Positions 45,063-55,405 of a stretch of DNA of 64,000 bases are shown here, in pieces. The notes under the pieces are model-generated. The model did no database searches, was not told the DNA's origin, and was given only the letters and a program-made list of their open reading frames with translations. The stretch is from Garcia nutans (Eukaryota; Streptophyta; Magnoliopsida; Malpighiales; Euphorbiaceae), in the NCBI GenBank assembly GCA_947685225.1, contig CANTUV010000015.1, positions 9,920,001-9,984,000 of the forward strand. Reading direction: 5' to 3'. Made by a program: the position numbers and the translations under genes. Numbering within the stretch: position 1 is the first letter of the stretch; every line of letters starts with the position of its first letter.

Positions 45063-47650
45063 TGTAACACCCCCACACCCAATACATACACACTACATTC
45101 CCCACAATGTAGTATACATGTATCGAATATAGGAATGCTACGGATTTTTACTAACATTCAAAAACATTTTAAATGATACTATAAGCTTTATCACTATACA
45201 TTAGAGAAAATAAGTCATTAACTTATAATATAAAACAAATAGATATATCTATATACATTTATTAAATACGCAGCGGAATATAGAAAATATTTACATATAT
45301 GAAAGCTTTTAAAACCATATTTACAAATATACATATATTCGCATTATATACAAAACTTTACAATACATAAAGAAGTTATACATGAATGGCAGCTTTCTCT
45401 GATCTTTAAGTCCCAAACAAACTCTTCAGCGTCTACTCTCACTCGGTCTCGAAGAGCTCTCGGGTTCAATTCTATCAGTTCTATCACCTGCGCGATTAAA
45501 CACTATCGCGCTAAGCCAAGGGCTTAGTAAGACAAAAATATGCTAATGTTATGCTTTAATGCCATGCCATATAATATACATCAATAATAAGGCCATATCA
45601 TAGATGAAAAGCTAACATCACACCTTTGCAATTCACAAATCATAATCATATAAGCATACCACATTTAAACATCTTTCCATCTCCTTTATTAATCAATCAA
45701 GTTATCATTCATGACTCACATTAAACAAAGACATGCATTGGGCCCAAAACACACTAATATGCCATTCAATTTTCAGAGTTAATGCTTTGGTTTTGTTATC
45801 ACATTTATCATTATCATAATCCCAACTAGGCTTCAAGGATTAAGTTCAACCAAGCTTCAAGGGGAGCAAAGCATGCTAAGCATCAACCCAACTTGGCTTC
45901 AAGAACTAACCCAACCTAGCTTCAAGGGTTGTAACATCTCAATTAGGCTTCAAGGACTAGATCCAACCAAGCTTCAAGGGGAGTAAAACATGTTAAACTT
46001 CAACCCAACTTGGCTTCAAGGATCAAGCCCAACCTAACTTCAAGAGATTGTTACTATCATTAGGCATGCCACCAACAACAAACTCTGAAAATGGAATAAC
46101 ACATTAGCCACACAATTCATTTATCATTTACTTATCATTTCCATTCTCAATACTCATCATCAATTAGGCAAACATGCCATATATCTTTCAATTGAACCAA
46201 CATAGCCAATCACAATGGCCTTGTCTCATATCATATCTTATTTGAATCATCATAGCATCTTTGATATAACATTTCAATATACCTTACTCATGAAACACAT
46301 TACCATTCACAATGCATAACATAACATTGTTCAATCTCAACAATGCAAATAGGGCAAAGAAGAATTGATATGATTCATAGCTTTAGGATCTTCCACATAC
46401 ATTTGATTAGGTCATTCTTGTGTTTAAAGTATGTTTACAGTGTTTAGAGTGGTTATATTTAGGTTTAGGAGCAATACAACCTTTGAAGAATCAAAACAAT
46501 GCAAAAAGGAACAAAGAATAAAACAATATGTAACTCATTTGTGGGACACGGGCAGCACAATTGAGGGACACGGCCAAGCTTGTGGCCGTGTCTCTCAACC
46601 ACAATTGGACAGCAAGCAACACGGGCAAGGGACACGGCCAAGCTTGTGGCTGTGTCTCCCAACACCAAAATCCAGTAGTGAACACGGGCACTAGACACGG
46701 CCGTGTCTCCCAAAAATCCATCCAACATGCCCAATTTTCCTTGGCTTGGCCGTGTCTCTCAATGCTTTTGGCCGTGTCACTCAAAACCAAAACCCTAACC
46801 AAAACCAATTCTCTTCTAAATGCATTTACACCCTTTTTACACAACAATAATCTCATTCAAATGAATACAATCAATGATCTAAACACATATCTTACATAAA
46901 CATCACAATAATCAATTAAACAATAACTTAACATTACATTTAAACACAAACCCTTCCAAAACCCTAAAACCAATATCCATCCGTCAAAATCAACATCTAC
47001 CACTTCCAACATCATCACTTTTATAAACTCTTAACTTAAAACCAATTTAACACTTGTAAACACATCATAAACACATCTCATCATCAAATCCTACAAACCC
47101 TAATTCACTTCAAACACCCCTTCAAAAGAAAAGAAGAGATCAAAGAAAAGATCTTACCTCAAATGAAGAAATTTCACAATTCTTTAATCAAATCCTTAGA
47201 TTGCTTCTTCAATTTGCTTCAAGCATCAAGAACACCTCTCTTACTCTTTCTCTTCTTGGATGGCCGGCTCACTCAAGAGAAGAAAAGAAAAATGAATAAG
47301 TCAACCTTCGTTTTCTTCTTTAAATCTCCACCATGCAATCCAATTCAAACAATTACCAAAACACCCCTCACCATTTGTTCTAACCTCTTGTCTCTTATAT
47401 GCCCATATATGTAAGTTCACATGCCACAAAATAAATATCTCCTTGAGACTCTACCTTTGACTTATGTATATGTTAATTATACAAGCATATAAACAATATA
47501 TACACTTCTCTCTACACCCTCTTTCTTTCCCAACACATATACATAAACATTTTCTTACCAACTTCTTTTCTTATCACATAATATATACATTCAATCAAAT
47601 TTTAAACCAACAACATAATCAACTTCTAGGGCATAAATGAGGATATTACA
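45063..47650 (-). mobile_element. solo LTR D (B-like chromovirus)
   Basis: 2588 bp from TGTAACACCC to GGATATTACA, with AAAAA directly on each side (45058-45062 and 47651-47655), a matching but low-complexity target duplication. No internal sequence: typical of LTR-LTR recombination. Related to B: same U5 text, double hairpin at 45490-45527, CTTCAAGG block expanded (45826-46052), promoter block at 47318-47332, donor-like site near 47155. Its array uses GACACGGCCGTGTC words (46543-46780). Confidence 0.82.
46543..46780 (-). repeat. GACACGGCCGTGTC array in solo LTR D
   Basis: Nine or so half- or full-palindromes of the GGGACACGGGC / GGCCGTGTCTC type in 238 bp. The same slot as the CACGCCC array in B, with a different word. 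Several chance antisense frames arise here from the repeats. Confidence 0.65.
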
Positions 47651-48024
47651 AAAAAGGCGGCATGTGGGTTCCCTCTTTTGGCTGCTAATCTTATGGCCAA
47701 AACAATACCTATATCAATTGTAGTTTTACCTGGAATAGGAGCAAGGTGATCAAGACCTATATTAAGATAGGTAGTAATCCTGGTAATCATTCCCCCAATA
47801 ACAATCTTACCACTCTGTTTAATGACCTCGTACAGTGTTTAGCAAACCAATAACCAACATTAAAAACTTTTTCTTCCATGGCATAATAAAAGAAATGCAA
47901 TTCTTTTGAATTAACATTTCCTTGACCCTCCCCTCTCCCAAAAATTGTATTTTCCAAAACTACATGGATGTACCGGTAGAATGGGTTTGTAAAATTAGAG
48001 GCTTTTGAAATTTTACTATTAAAT
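47651..48024 (-). pseudogene. Athila ORF-1-like gene, middle part
   Basis: On the minus strand, with stops and a frame change, it reads pieces such as NPFYRYIHVVLENTIFGRG, FNVGYWFAKH and GKIVIGGMITRITTYLNIG, typical of Athila ORF-1-type proteins. The upstream part of the same gene resumes beyond element E (58489-57922), and the frame also continues across the D insertion to 45062. The role of this protein is not established. Confidence 0.65.
48020..48024 (+). repeat. target-site duplication, left copy (element E)
   Basis: TAAAT; matched by 57922-57926. Confidence 0.88.
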
Positions 48025-48873
48025 TGTAATATCCCGAAATGTGCCCTAGAAGTTTTGATATAATTATTGTTTTAATTGGATTATGTGTATAAGTTAAATT
48101 GAAAGAGAAAAGAAATTAAGATAGAAGTGTATATGTTGTATATATGGAATATATATAACATATACATAAGTCAAAATGTGATGGTCAAAGAAGGTTAGTG
48201 GAAGAAGATATTTATGTGTTTTTAAGTAATTAATTAATTAAAGGAAATGGAAATTAAATAATGAGTGGAAGAGAAGAAATGGGATTATTTTAATAGTTAA
48301 AATACTTGGAGGAGGTTTAAAGGAATTTTGTGTGGAGATTAAGAGTTGACTTTGTTTCTTTTTTCTTCATTTTCTTCTTTGTTTTCTTTGTTGGTCGGAC
48401 ACCCAAGAGAGAAGAGAACAAGAGAGAGATTAATGGTTCTAAGATCAAAATCTAAGGAGATTTGAAATGATCAAGTTGAAGATTGAGGAATTTCATCAAC
48501 TTTGGTAAGTTCTCTCTTGATTTCTTGTGTTGTTTTGAAGTTATGTGGGTTTGTCGTTTGAAGTTGTATTTGAGAATGTGTTTGGTTTGATTGTGTTGGG
48601 TTTAAGAGTATTTGGTTTAAGTGGTTTTGGATTTTGGGGTTGGATTGAAGAAAAGAGTAAGTTGGTTTGTATAGATTGAGTTGTGGTTGTATTTAGAGTT
48701 TTGATGAAGTTTGTGATTTGTGTTTGATGTGTGTTTTGGTTTGTTTTGGTGTTGTTGTAAGTTTGAGATGGTTGTTGGGTATGTTTTGTTAAGGTTATTT
48801 GAAGTGGATGTTGATGGATAGAAGTGTTTTGTTGGTTGTGGTGTTGTCTTGGCCGGAATCTGGGTTTTTGGCC

Positions 48874-49168
48874 TGACACGCCCATGAGCACGTCCAGAGT
48901 CCTTAGGCGTGTCGTATGTTCTGTGTGGCAGTAGGTGTGACACGGCCATTAACACGCCCGTGTTAGTGAGCGTGACTTAGCTACTGTGATTTTGGAGAAT
49001 TTACACGGCCAGGAGCACGTTCAGGTTGTTGAACGTGTCGATGTTTTTGTATGAGGCAGTATGTATTACACGCCCAGTGACACGCCCGTGGTCATGAGCG
49101 TGTAATAGCTTATGTGTTGTGAAGTTAGGGTACGGTCAGGAACACGCCCGTGTGGGTGAGCGTGTCCA
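48874..49168 (+). repeat. CACGCCCGTG array in E LTR
   Basis: About twelve CACGCCC, CACGTCC, GCGTGTC and ACGGCC words, arranged as five blocks of two or three, each with an opposing GCGTGTC partner and separated by GCAGTA or CTACTG. Second copy at 56255-56549. Confidence 0.68.
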
Positions 49169-49657
49169 GTTTAGGGTTTGCCCTAATTGATTCTTAGCCT
49201 TATGATCTTATGAGGGTTTCTTCATTCTTTTGGAATAGGTTGTGAAGAAAGTGAATTACCCTAATTCAAGAGGTGTTAGATTCTTAAAGGAAGAAGTGTT
49301 TAGAGTTGTGAGGATTGTTGTTAAGGTAAGTACAAGTTCTTCATTTATGCATATATTTATATGATCTAGAGGCTTATCATATGTGATTGTAAATGTTATG
49401 TTGCGTATATTGTGAATTGCTATGCATACATATATATATATACACTTGAATGATGAAATATGAGATGTGAAACTAATGTGGTTGATTATAATGATATGGA
49501 ATTGGAAATGTGAAAAGTATGAGTTATGAGATAATGATTGTTGAGGCATGATTGCCTAATGGATTGTGGATTGTGAAATAAAGTTTAAAATAAAATAATT
49601 ATATGTCTAATATGTTGATTCAACTTTCAGAGTTCTGTATTTGGCGGCATGCCTATG

Positions 49658-49770
49658 AATCACTAGATAGGCGAAATGGGATGGCCCGTAAGCCGATTCT
49701 AGTTGAAAAATGTGAATATGAATCACTGGATAGGTGAAATGGGATGGCCCGTAAGCCGATTCCAGTTGAA
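49658..49770 (+). repeat. tandem pair of about 65 bp in E LTR
   Basis: Two units built on GATAGGYGAAATGGGATGGC and CCGTAAGCCGATT, each followed by AGTTGAAAAATGTGAA. The 3' LTR copy is at about 57044-57156. The unit ends are complementary (CACTAGATAGG against TTCTAG), so each may fold. Confidence 0.55.
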
Positions 49771-50130
49771 AAATGTGAAATGATAAATGTGAAATGTGAA
49801 TTAAAGTAACAGTCTAGCCGGGTTGAGGATCTCCTCGATTAGTCGAGTTGATGGTCCAAGAGACTGGGTCTGTTACACTATCCATGGATAGAGATATGAT
49901 ATCTGTTTCCTCTAGGCTTGATTATTGTGATTATGGACCAAAGCAGTAACTCTAAACTTTGAATAACATATTAGTGTGTTGTGGGCCCTGTCTGTCTTGG
50001 TTTTCAATGTGGTTATTGTATGATGAATAAGATATAACTTGAAATGTAATATTCTTTTGAACAATGCATAAAACTTGATTGTATGACATGGACATTGCAT
50101 CATAGCTTAATGATACTATAGCTTGTATTA

Positions 50131-50168
50131 CTAAGCCGTTGGCTTAGCGCGATTGTGATTCATCGCGC
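50131..50168 (+). other. double hairpin before U5, element E
   Basis: CTAAGCC-gtt-GGCTTAG (7-bp stem) immediately followed by GCGCGAT-N8-ATCGCGC (7-bp stem), sharing one base. 3' LTR copy at 57516-57553. C has CTGAG/CTCAG in the first stem, so base pairing is kept through a paired change. Confidence 0.7.
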
Positions 50169-50239
50169 AGGTGACAGAGGAGAACCCGAGAGTTTAGCTA
50201 GACCGAGTGAGTCTAGACATTGAGGAGTTGCTTTAGAGC

Positions 50240-50267
50240 TTAAAGATCAGAGAGTCAAGCTGCCAAT
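50240..50267 (+). promoter_or_regulatory. U5 arm of U5-leader pairing, element E
   Basis: TTAAAGATCAGAG, 8 nt, TGCCAAT. Complementary to 50647-50668 upstream of gag (ATTGGCA, 2 nt, CTCTGATCTTTAA): 20 base pairs with a small internal loop, enclosing the PBS. Confidence 0.62.
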
Positions 50268-50543
50268 CATGTATATATTTTATGTTTTGTAATCTTTGAT
50301 CTTAATGTATATAAAATTGTAAATATTACTAAAATTTCCGTTGCGGAGTCATTAAACGTTTTGTTTTTATCTATTGGGACTTATAAATTCTATTATACAT
50401 TTTATATTTGTTTTATTTGATTTTATTAAAGATGTGCTTTGTGTATTTGTAAACTGTGACCTTTCTATATTCAGTATACGTATATTACGATCGTTTAAGC
50501 ATGCTGTGTACGTATACGAAATATAGGGGTGTTACAATTATTT

Positions 50544-50580
50544 TGGTATCAGAGCCTAGGTTTGAGATTCTCAACCTAGG
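50544..50580 (+). other. PBS and adjacent hairpin of element E
   Basis: TGGTATCAGAGC at 50544-50555, then CCTAGGTT(t)GAG-att-CTCAACCTAGG (50555-50580), an 11-bp stem with one bulge. Confidence 0.85.
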
Positions 50581-50646
50581 TTAACTATATGGAAAAGAAT
50601 CTTTTGGTTTTAAAAAGTCAGATTTTGAATATAATACATGTTTGGT

Positions 50647-50668
50647 ATTGGCAGACTCTGATCTTTAA
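50647..50668 (+). promoter_or_regulatory. leader arm of U5-leader pairing, element E
   Basis: ATTGGCA then CTCTGATCTTTAA, 36-57 nt upstream of the gag ATG. Partner of 50240-50267. Confidence 0.62.
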
Positions 50669-50703
50669 TAAGGTGTATTCTGCTATGATTGCAGATATAG
50701 GTT

Positions 50704-53700
50704 GTGATGGATCCTCATTCACATCAGTTTGTTGAGGGAAGTGCGGAGAGTGTAGCTCCAGATGAGGGTAGAGATGAGGCTAGACTTGATAGAGCCGGTG
50801 AAGCACCTGCTTCTGGGTCAGGGAGACTAGTTGGTGATGAGGTTCCACCAGCTTGGTTCAGGCATATGATGGAAATGATGAGACAAGCACCAGTGCAACC
50901 ACCACCTCAGCCTCAAGTACCAGTGAGACAGTATGATAAGTTGAGGAAGTTTGGAGCAGAAGATTTTCTGGGTACTGTCGATCCAGCAGTGGTTGAGCAA
51001 TGGCTAGACAAAGTACAGAGGATATTTATCCAGTTACAAGCCACTTCAGAGGAAAAATTTGATTATGCCAGGTCATTGTTGCAGAAGGACGCCTATGATT
51101 GGTGGAAGACTGTGCCTCATGCCATGGACGATCCACCTACTTTGTCTTATGCTGATTTTCTTAGAGAGTTTGAGTTGAAGTATACTCCGAGGGAGTATAA
51201 AGATACGAAGAAGATGGAGTTTTTGAGTTTGAGGCAAGATCACCGGACAGTGACAGAGTATGAGGTTGAGTTCATCCGGTTAAGCCATTATGCTGGAGGT
51301 ATTATATCTGATGAGATTGACAGATGTAGAAGGTTTGAGGAGGGACTGAGGCCTTCTCTTATGTGTCATGTGGCTGGTTCTAGATACCAAGATTTTCCCC
51401 AGCTTGTTGCAGCAGCTAGGAGTGTGGAGAGAGCTCAGGGTATTGTAGCAGCTGCTTCAGAGGAAGAGACCAGGGTTAGGAGACCCCAGTTTGAGGCAGG
51501 GTCCTCATTTGTGAAGAGAGGTAGAGGCAGTTTTATTTCCAGAGTTAGGAGGAGTCAGAGGCCAGCTGGTAGGTCAGTACAATATCAGAGGCAGAGACAG
51601 CGACCTACAGCTTCTGTGGCGAGTGCTCCGACCCCAGTGATTCAGAGATCCACTCCACCGGTATGTGAGCTTTGTGGTAAGATTCATGTGGGTACTTGTC
51701 GGAGGATTGGTGGATCAGGTGTGTGCTTTCGTTGTGGATCGCCTGACCATTTTATTAAAGAGTGTCCTGAGATGCAGGAACAGAGGTCAGTGGATTCTGC
51801 AGCTTTACGGCAGAGTTTTAGCAGAGGAGGTAGAGGAGGTAGAAGTTTTGGTCGAGGAGTTAGATCTGGGTTCATTCAGAGAGGAGGATCTTCATTTAGA
51901 GACAGTAGACCGGATGAGGCAGGATCTTCCCAGAGAGTTTATGTGATGCAGAGGCAGCCAGATGCTTCAGCTGTCATTGCTGGTATTTTCTCTTTATTTG
52001 GCATTTCAGTACTTGCTTTGATTGATCTAGGATCTACTCATTCATATCTTAGTGCATCTGTATTGCCTGTGTCTGAATTGCATTCTGAGTCTTTAGGATT
52101 TGATGTGTTGGTGACAAATCCTTTAGGTCATAGTGTTATTGTAAGTAAGGTGCACCGAGATTGTGCAATTGTGGTGCAAGGTGAGGAGTTCCGTGGTGAT
52201 TTGATTGAAATGCCATTTAAAGAGTATGATTTAATTTTAGGCATGGATTGGCTGTCTAGACATGGAGCTATAGTAGATTGTAAGAAGAAGAATGTTACAT
52301 TGAGAACTAGTGATGATAGAATTGTGATGGTATCGAGTGAGTAGAGGCAACTTGCATCCTTGTTGATTTCAGCTATTTCAGCTAGGAAGTTGATCAGAAA
52401 AGGGTGTGATGCCTATCTTGCTCATGTCTTGGATACTAGAGTGGTGGGTTCTCCACTTGACTGTCTTCCTACAGTTTCAGAGTTTCCAAATGTTTTTCCA
52501 GAGGGGTTGCCAGGGTTGCCTCCTGAGAGAGAGGTGGAGTTTGGTATCGATTTGTTGCCAGGTACCACTCCTATCTCTATTACTCCTTATAGAATGGCAC
52601 CTGCTGAATTGAGAGAGTTGAAAGTGCAGTTGCAGGAGTTGTTGGATAAAGGATTCATTCGCCCTAGTGTTTCGCCATGGGGAGCTCCTGTTTTGTTTGT
52701 TAAGAAGAAGGATGGTACTATGAGATTGTGTATCGATTATAGGCAATTGAACAAAGTAACTATCAAGAATAAATATCCTTTGCCTAGAATTGATGATCTC
52801 TTTGATCAATTGAAGGGAGCAGCTGTGTTTTCCAAGATTGATTTGAGATCAGGGTACCACCAGTTGAGGGTTAGAGCTGAAGATGTTTCTAAGATAGCTT
52901 TTCGTACAAGGTATGGGCATTATGAGTTTTTAGTAATGCCTTTTGGATTGACGAATGCACCTGCTGCTTTTATGGATTTGATGAATAGGGTGTTTACGCC
53001 CTATTTGGATCAGTTTGTGGTAGTTTTTATTGATGATATATTGGTGTATTCGCGGAATGAAGAGGAGCATATCAAGCATCTGTGGATTGTGTTGCAAATC
53101 TTGAGAGAGAAGCAATTGTATGCTAAGCTATCGAAATGTGAGTTCTAGCTTGATCAAGTAGCTTTTCTCGGTCATATAATTTCAGCAGATGGTATTAAAG
53201 TTGATCCGAGTAAAGTTGAAGCTATTTTGAATTGGAGTCCACCAAAGTCTGTGACTGAAGTTAGAAGTTTTCTGGGTTTGGCAGGCTATTACCGACGGTT
53301 TGTAAAAGGTTTTTCCCTAATAGCTACTCCACTTACCAGACTACTTCGAAAGGGAATTGGATTTGTATGGACTGATCAGTGTCAATCTAGTTTTGAGCAG
53401 TTGAAAGAAATGTTGACTCAAGCGCCAGTTCTTACTTTACCCGTGGAAGATAAACCATATGTGATCTACAGTGATGCTTCACATAGTGGGTTGGGTTGTG
53501 TGTTGATGCAAGAGGGTAAAGTGATAGCTTATGCTTCTCGACAGTTGAAGCCGCATGAGCTTAACTATCCGACCCATGATCTGGAATTAGCAGCCATTGT
53601 GTTTGCATTGAAGATTTGGCGACATTATCTGTATGGGGAAAAGTGTTTTATTTATACTGATCATAAAATTTTGAAATATTTGGGGGTTCAAAGAGAGTTG

Positions 53701-55359
53701 AATCTTCGGCAGAGGCGATGGTTAGAATTGATTAAAGACTACGACTGCTTAATTGATTATCATCCTGGTAAGGCAAATATTGTTCCAGATGCCTTGAGTC
53801 GGAAGTCTTTAGCAGGTTTAACTGCTTATTCGCTCTTGTTGCTTGTTGAGTTGAGAGCGTTGCATGTTAGCTTTGTATCCTGTGATGATGGTGCATTGTT
53901 GGCACAGTTGAATGTGAGGCCAGTGTTGTTGGATCAAATTAGAGAGGCTCAGTTGGTTGATGAGAAAATTTAAAAGATTGTTTCTGAATGCCATATAGAA
54001 AAGAGCCAAGATTTTATTGTGAGAAATGATGGTAGCTTGTGGTTTAAGAATAGATTGTGTGTTCCTGATGATGCTAACTTAAGAAGGATTATTTTAGAAG
54101 AAGCACACCAATCAGTTTTTGCTATGCATCCAGGTAATACGAAGATGTATCTTGATCTGAAGCAGTATTATTGGTGGACTGGTATGAAGAAAGACATAGC
54201 GGAGTTTGTGTCCAAATGTCTTACATGTCAAAGGGTTAAAGCTGAGCATCAAGTTCCAACAGGGTTGCTTCAACCTTTGTCAGTGCCTGAATGGAAGTGG
54301 GAAAGAGTCACCATGGATTTTGTGTCTGGATTGCCATTGACACAGAGGAAACATGATGCCATTTGGGTGATTGTTGACAGATTGACAAAGACAGCTCATT
54401 TTCTTCCGGTTTGGATGGATTATTCTCTTGAGAGGTTGGCTGAACTGTACATCCATGGGATTGTGAAGTTACATGGAGTCCCAATTTCTTTAGTGTCTGA
54501 TCGAGATCCTAGATTCACTTCGAGGTTTTGGAAGAGTTTGCATGGTGCTTTGGGTTCTCGATTACACTTTAGTACTGCTTTCCATCCGCAGACAGATGGA
54601 CAGTCAGAGAGAGTGATACAGATTATCGAGGATATGTTAAGAAGATGTGTCATTGATTTCTCTAGAAGTTGGGACGGATTTTTGCCACTTGTGGAATTTG
54701 CCTACAACAACGGTCATCAATCTAGCATTGGTATGGCACCATTTGAAGCATTGTATGGGAGAAGGTGTAGGACGCCTTTGTGTTGGAATGGAACTGGTGA
54801 AGGTAAGTTAATTGGTCCTGATTTGGTTAAAGAAACAGAAGAGAAAGTAAAGATAATTCGAGATCGATTGAAAGCAGCTTTGGATCGGCAAAAAAAATCT
54901 TATTCAGATTTGAAGAGGAGAGACATTGAGTATAATGTGGGAAATAAAATATTTTTGAAAGTGTCTCCTTGGAAAAAGATCTTGAGATTTGGTCGAAGAG
55001 GGAAGTTGAGCCCTCGGTTCATTGGACCGTATGAGATATTGGAAAGAGTGGGACCAGTTGCTTATCGACTTGCGTTGCCACCTGAGTTGGATAGGATCCA
55101 TAATGTCTTCCATGTTTCTATGTTGAGGAGATACAGATCAGACCCATCTCATGTTTTACCAGTGGAATCTATCGAGGTGAGTCTGGATTTGACATTTCAA
55201 GAAGAACCCATTGCTATTTTGGCCCGAGAAGTGAAAGAATTAAGAAATAAGAAAGTGCCATTGATAAAGGTTCTTTGGAAGAATCATACAAAGGAAGAGG
55301 CAACTTGGGAGAGTGAGCAAGCAATGCGAGATCAGTATCCTCAATTGTTTCAGACTTGA
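50704..55359 (+). pseudogene. gag-pol of element E, three in-frame stops
   Basis: One frame of about 1550 codons from MMDPHSHQ to YPQLFQT, interrupted only by stops at 52342 (TAG, CAG in relatives), 53146 (TAG, TGG in relatives) and 53971 (TAA, CAA in relatives). There is no frameshift. Gag 50704-51650 with CFRCGSPDHFIKEC knuckle; protease motif LIDLGSTHSY; RT with FIDD near 53025-53040; RNase H from about 53465; integrase HHCC and D,D35E within 54110-54640; chromodomain at the C-terminus. All three stops are C-to-T or G-to-A transitions, as from methylated cytosine. Gag plus protease upstream of the first stop could still be made; RT and integrase could not without readthrough. Confidence 0.92.
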
Positions 55360-55367
55360 TATCAGGT

Positions 55368-55405
55368 AATTTCGAGGACGGAATTTCTTTTTAGAGGGGG
55401 AGAAT
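55368..55405 (+). other. pre-PPT stem-loop and polypurine tract of element E
   Basis: AATTTCGAGGACGGAATT (55368-55385; one mismatch in the stem) followed by TTAGAGGGGGAGAAT up to the 3' LTR. Confidence 0.78.

Larger units (their letters stand above)
48025..50536 (+). repeat. element E 5' LTR
   Basis: 2512 bp. Order: promoter block 48308-48322; donor-like GTAAGT 48505; CACGCCCGTG/GCGTGTC array 48874-49168; second donor-like GTAAGT 49326; acceptor-like TTTCAG ending 49630; two AATCACT..GGATGGCCCGTAAGCCG repeats (about 49658-49770); one GTAACAG hairpin 49806-49876; double hairpin 50131-50168; U5 pairing arm 50240-50267. Confidence 0.9.

Noticed and set aside
46431..46899. Several overlapping frames of about 90-120 codons on both strands
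   Set aside because: All arise from the GGCCGTGTC palindrome array in solo LTR D, where palindromes keep frames open on both strands.
48541..48955. Minus-strand Thr/Asn/Gln-rich frames of about 110 codons, present in both E LTRs
   Set aside because: Antisense to the G/T-rich leader of the LTR; low complexity and duplicated only because LTRs are.
48874..49168. CRISPR-like look of the regularly spaced short palindromes
   Set aside because: Plant nuclear DNA; words and spacers vary in length and sequence, and there are no cas genes.
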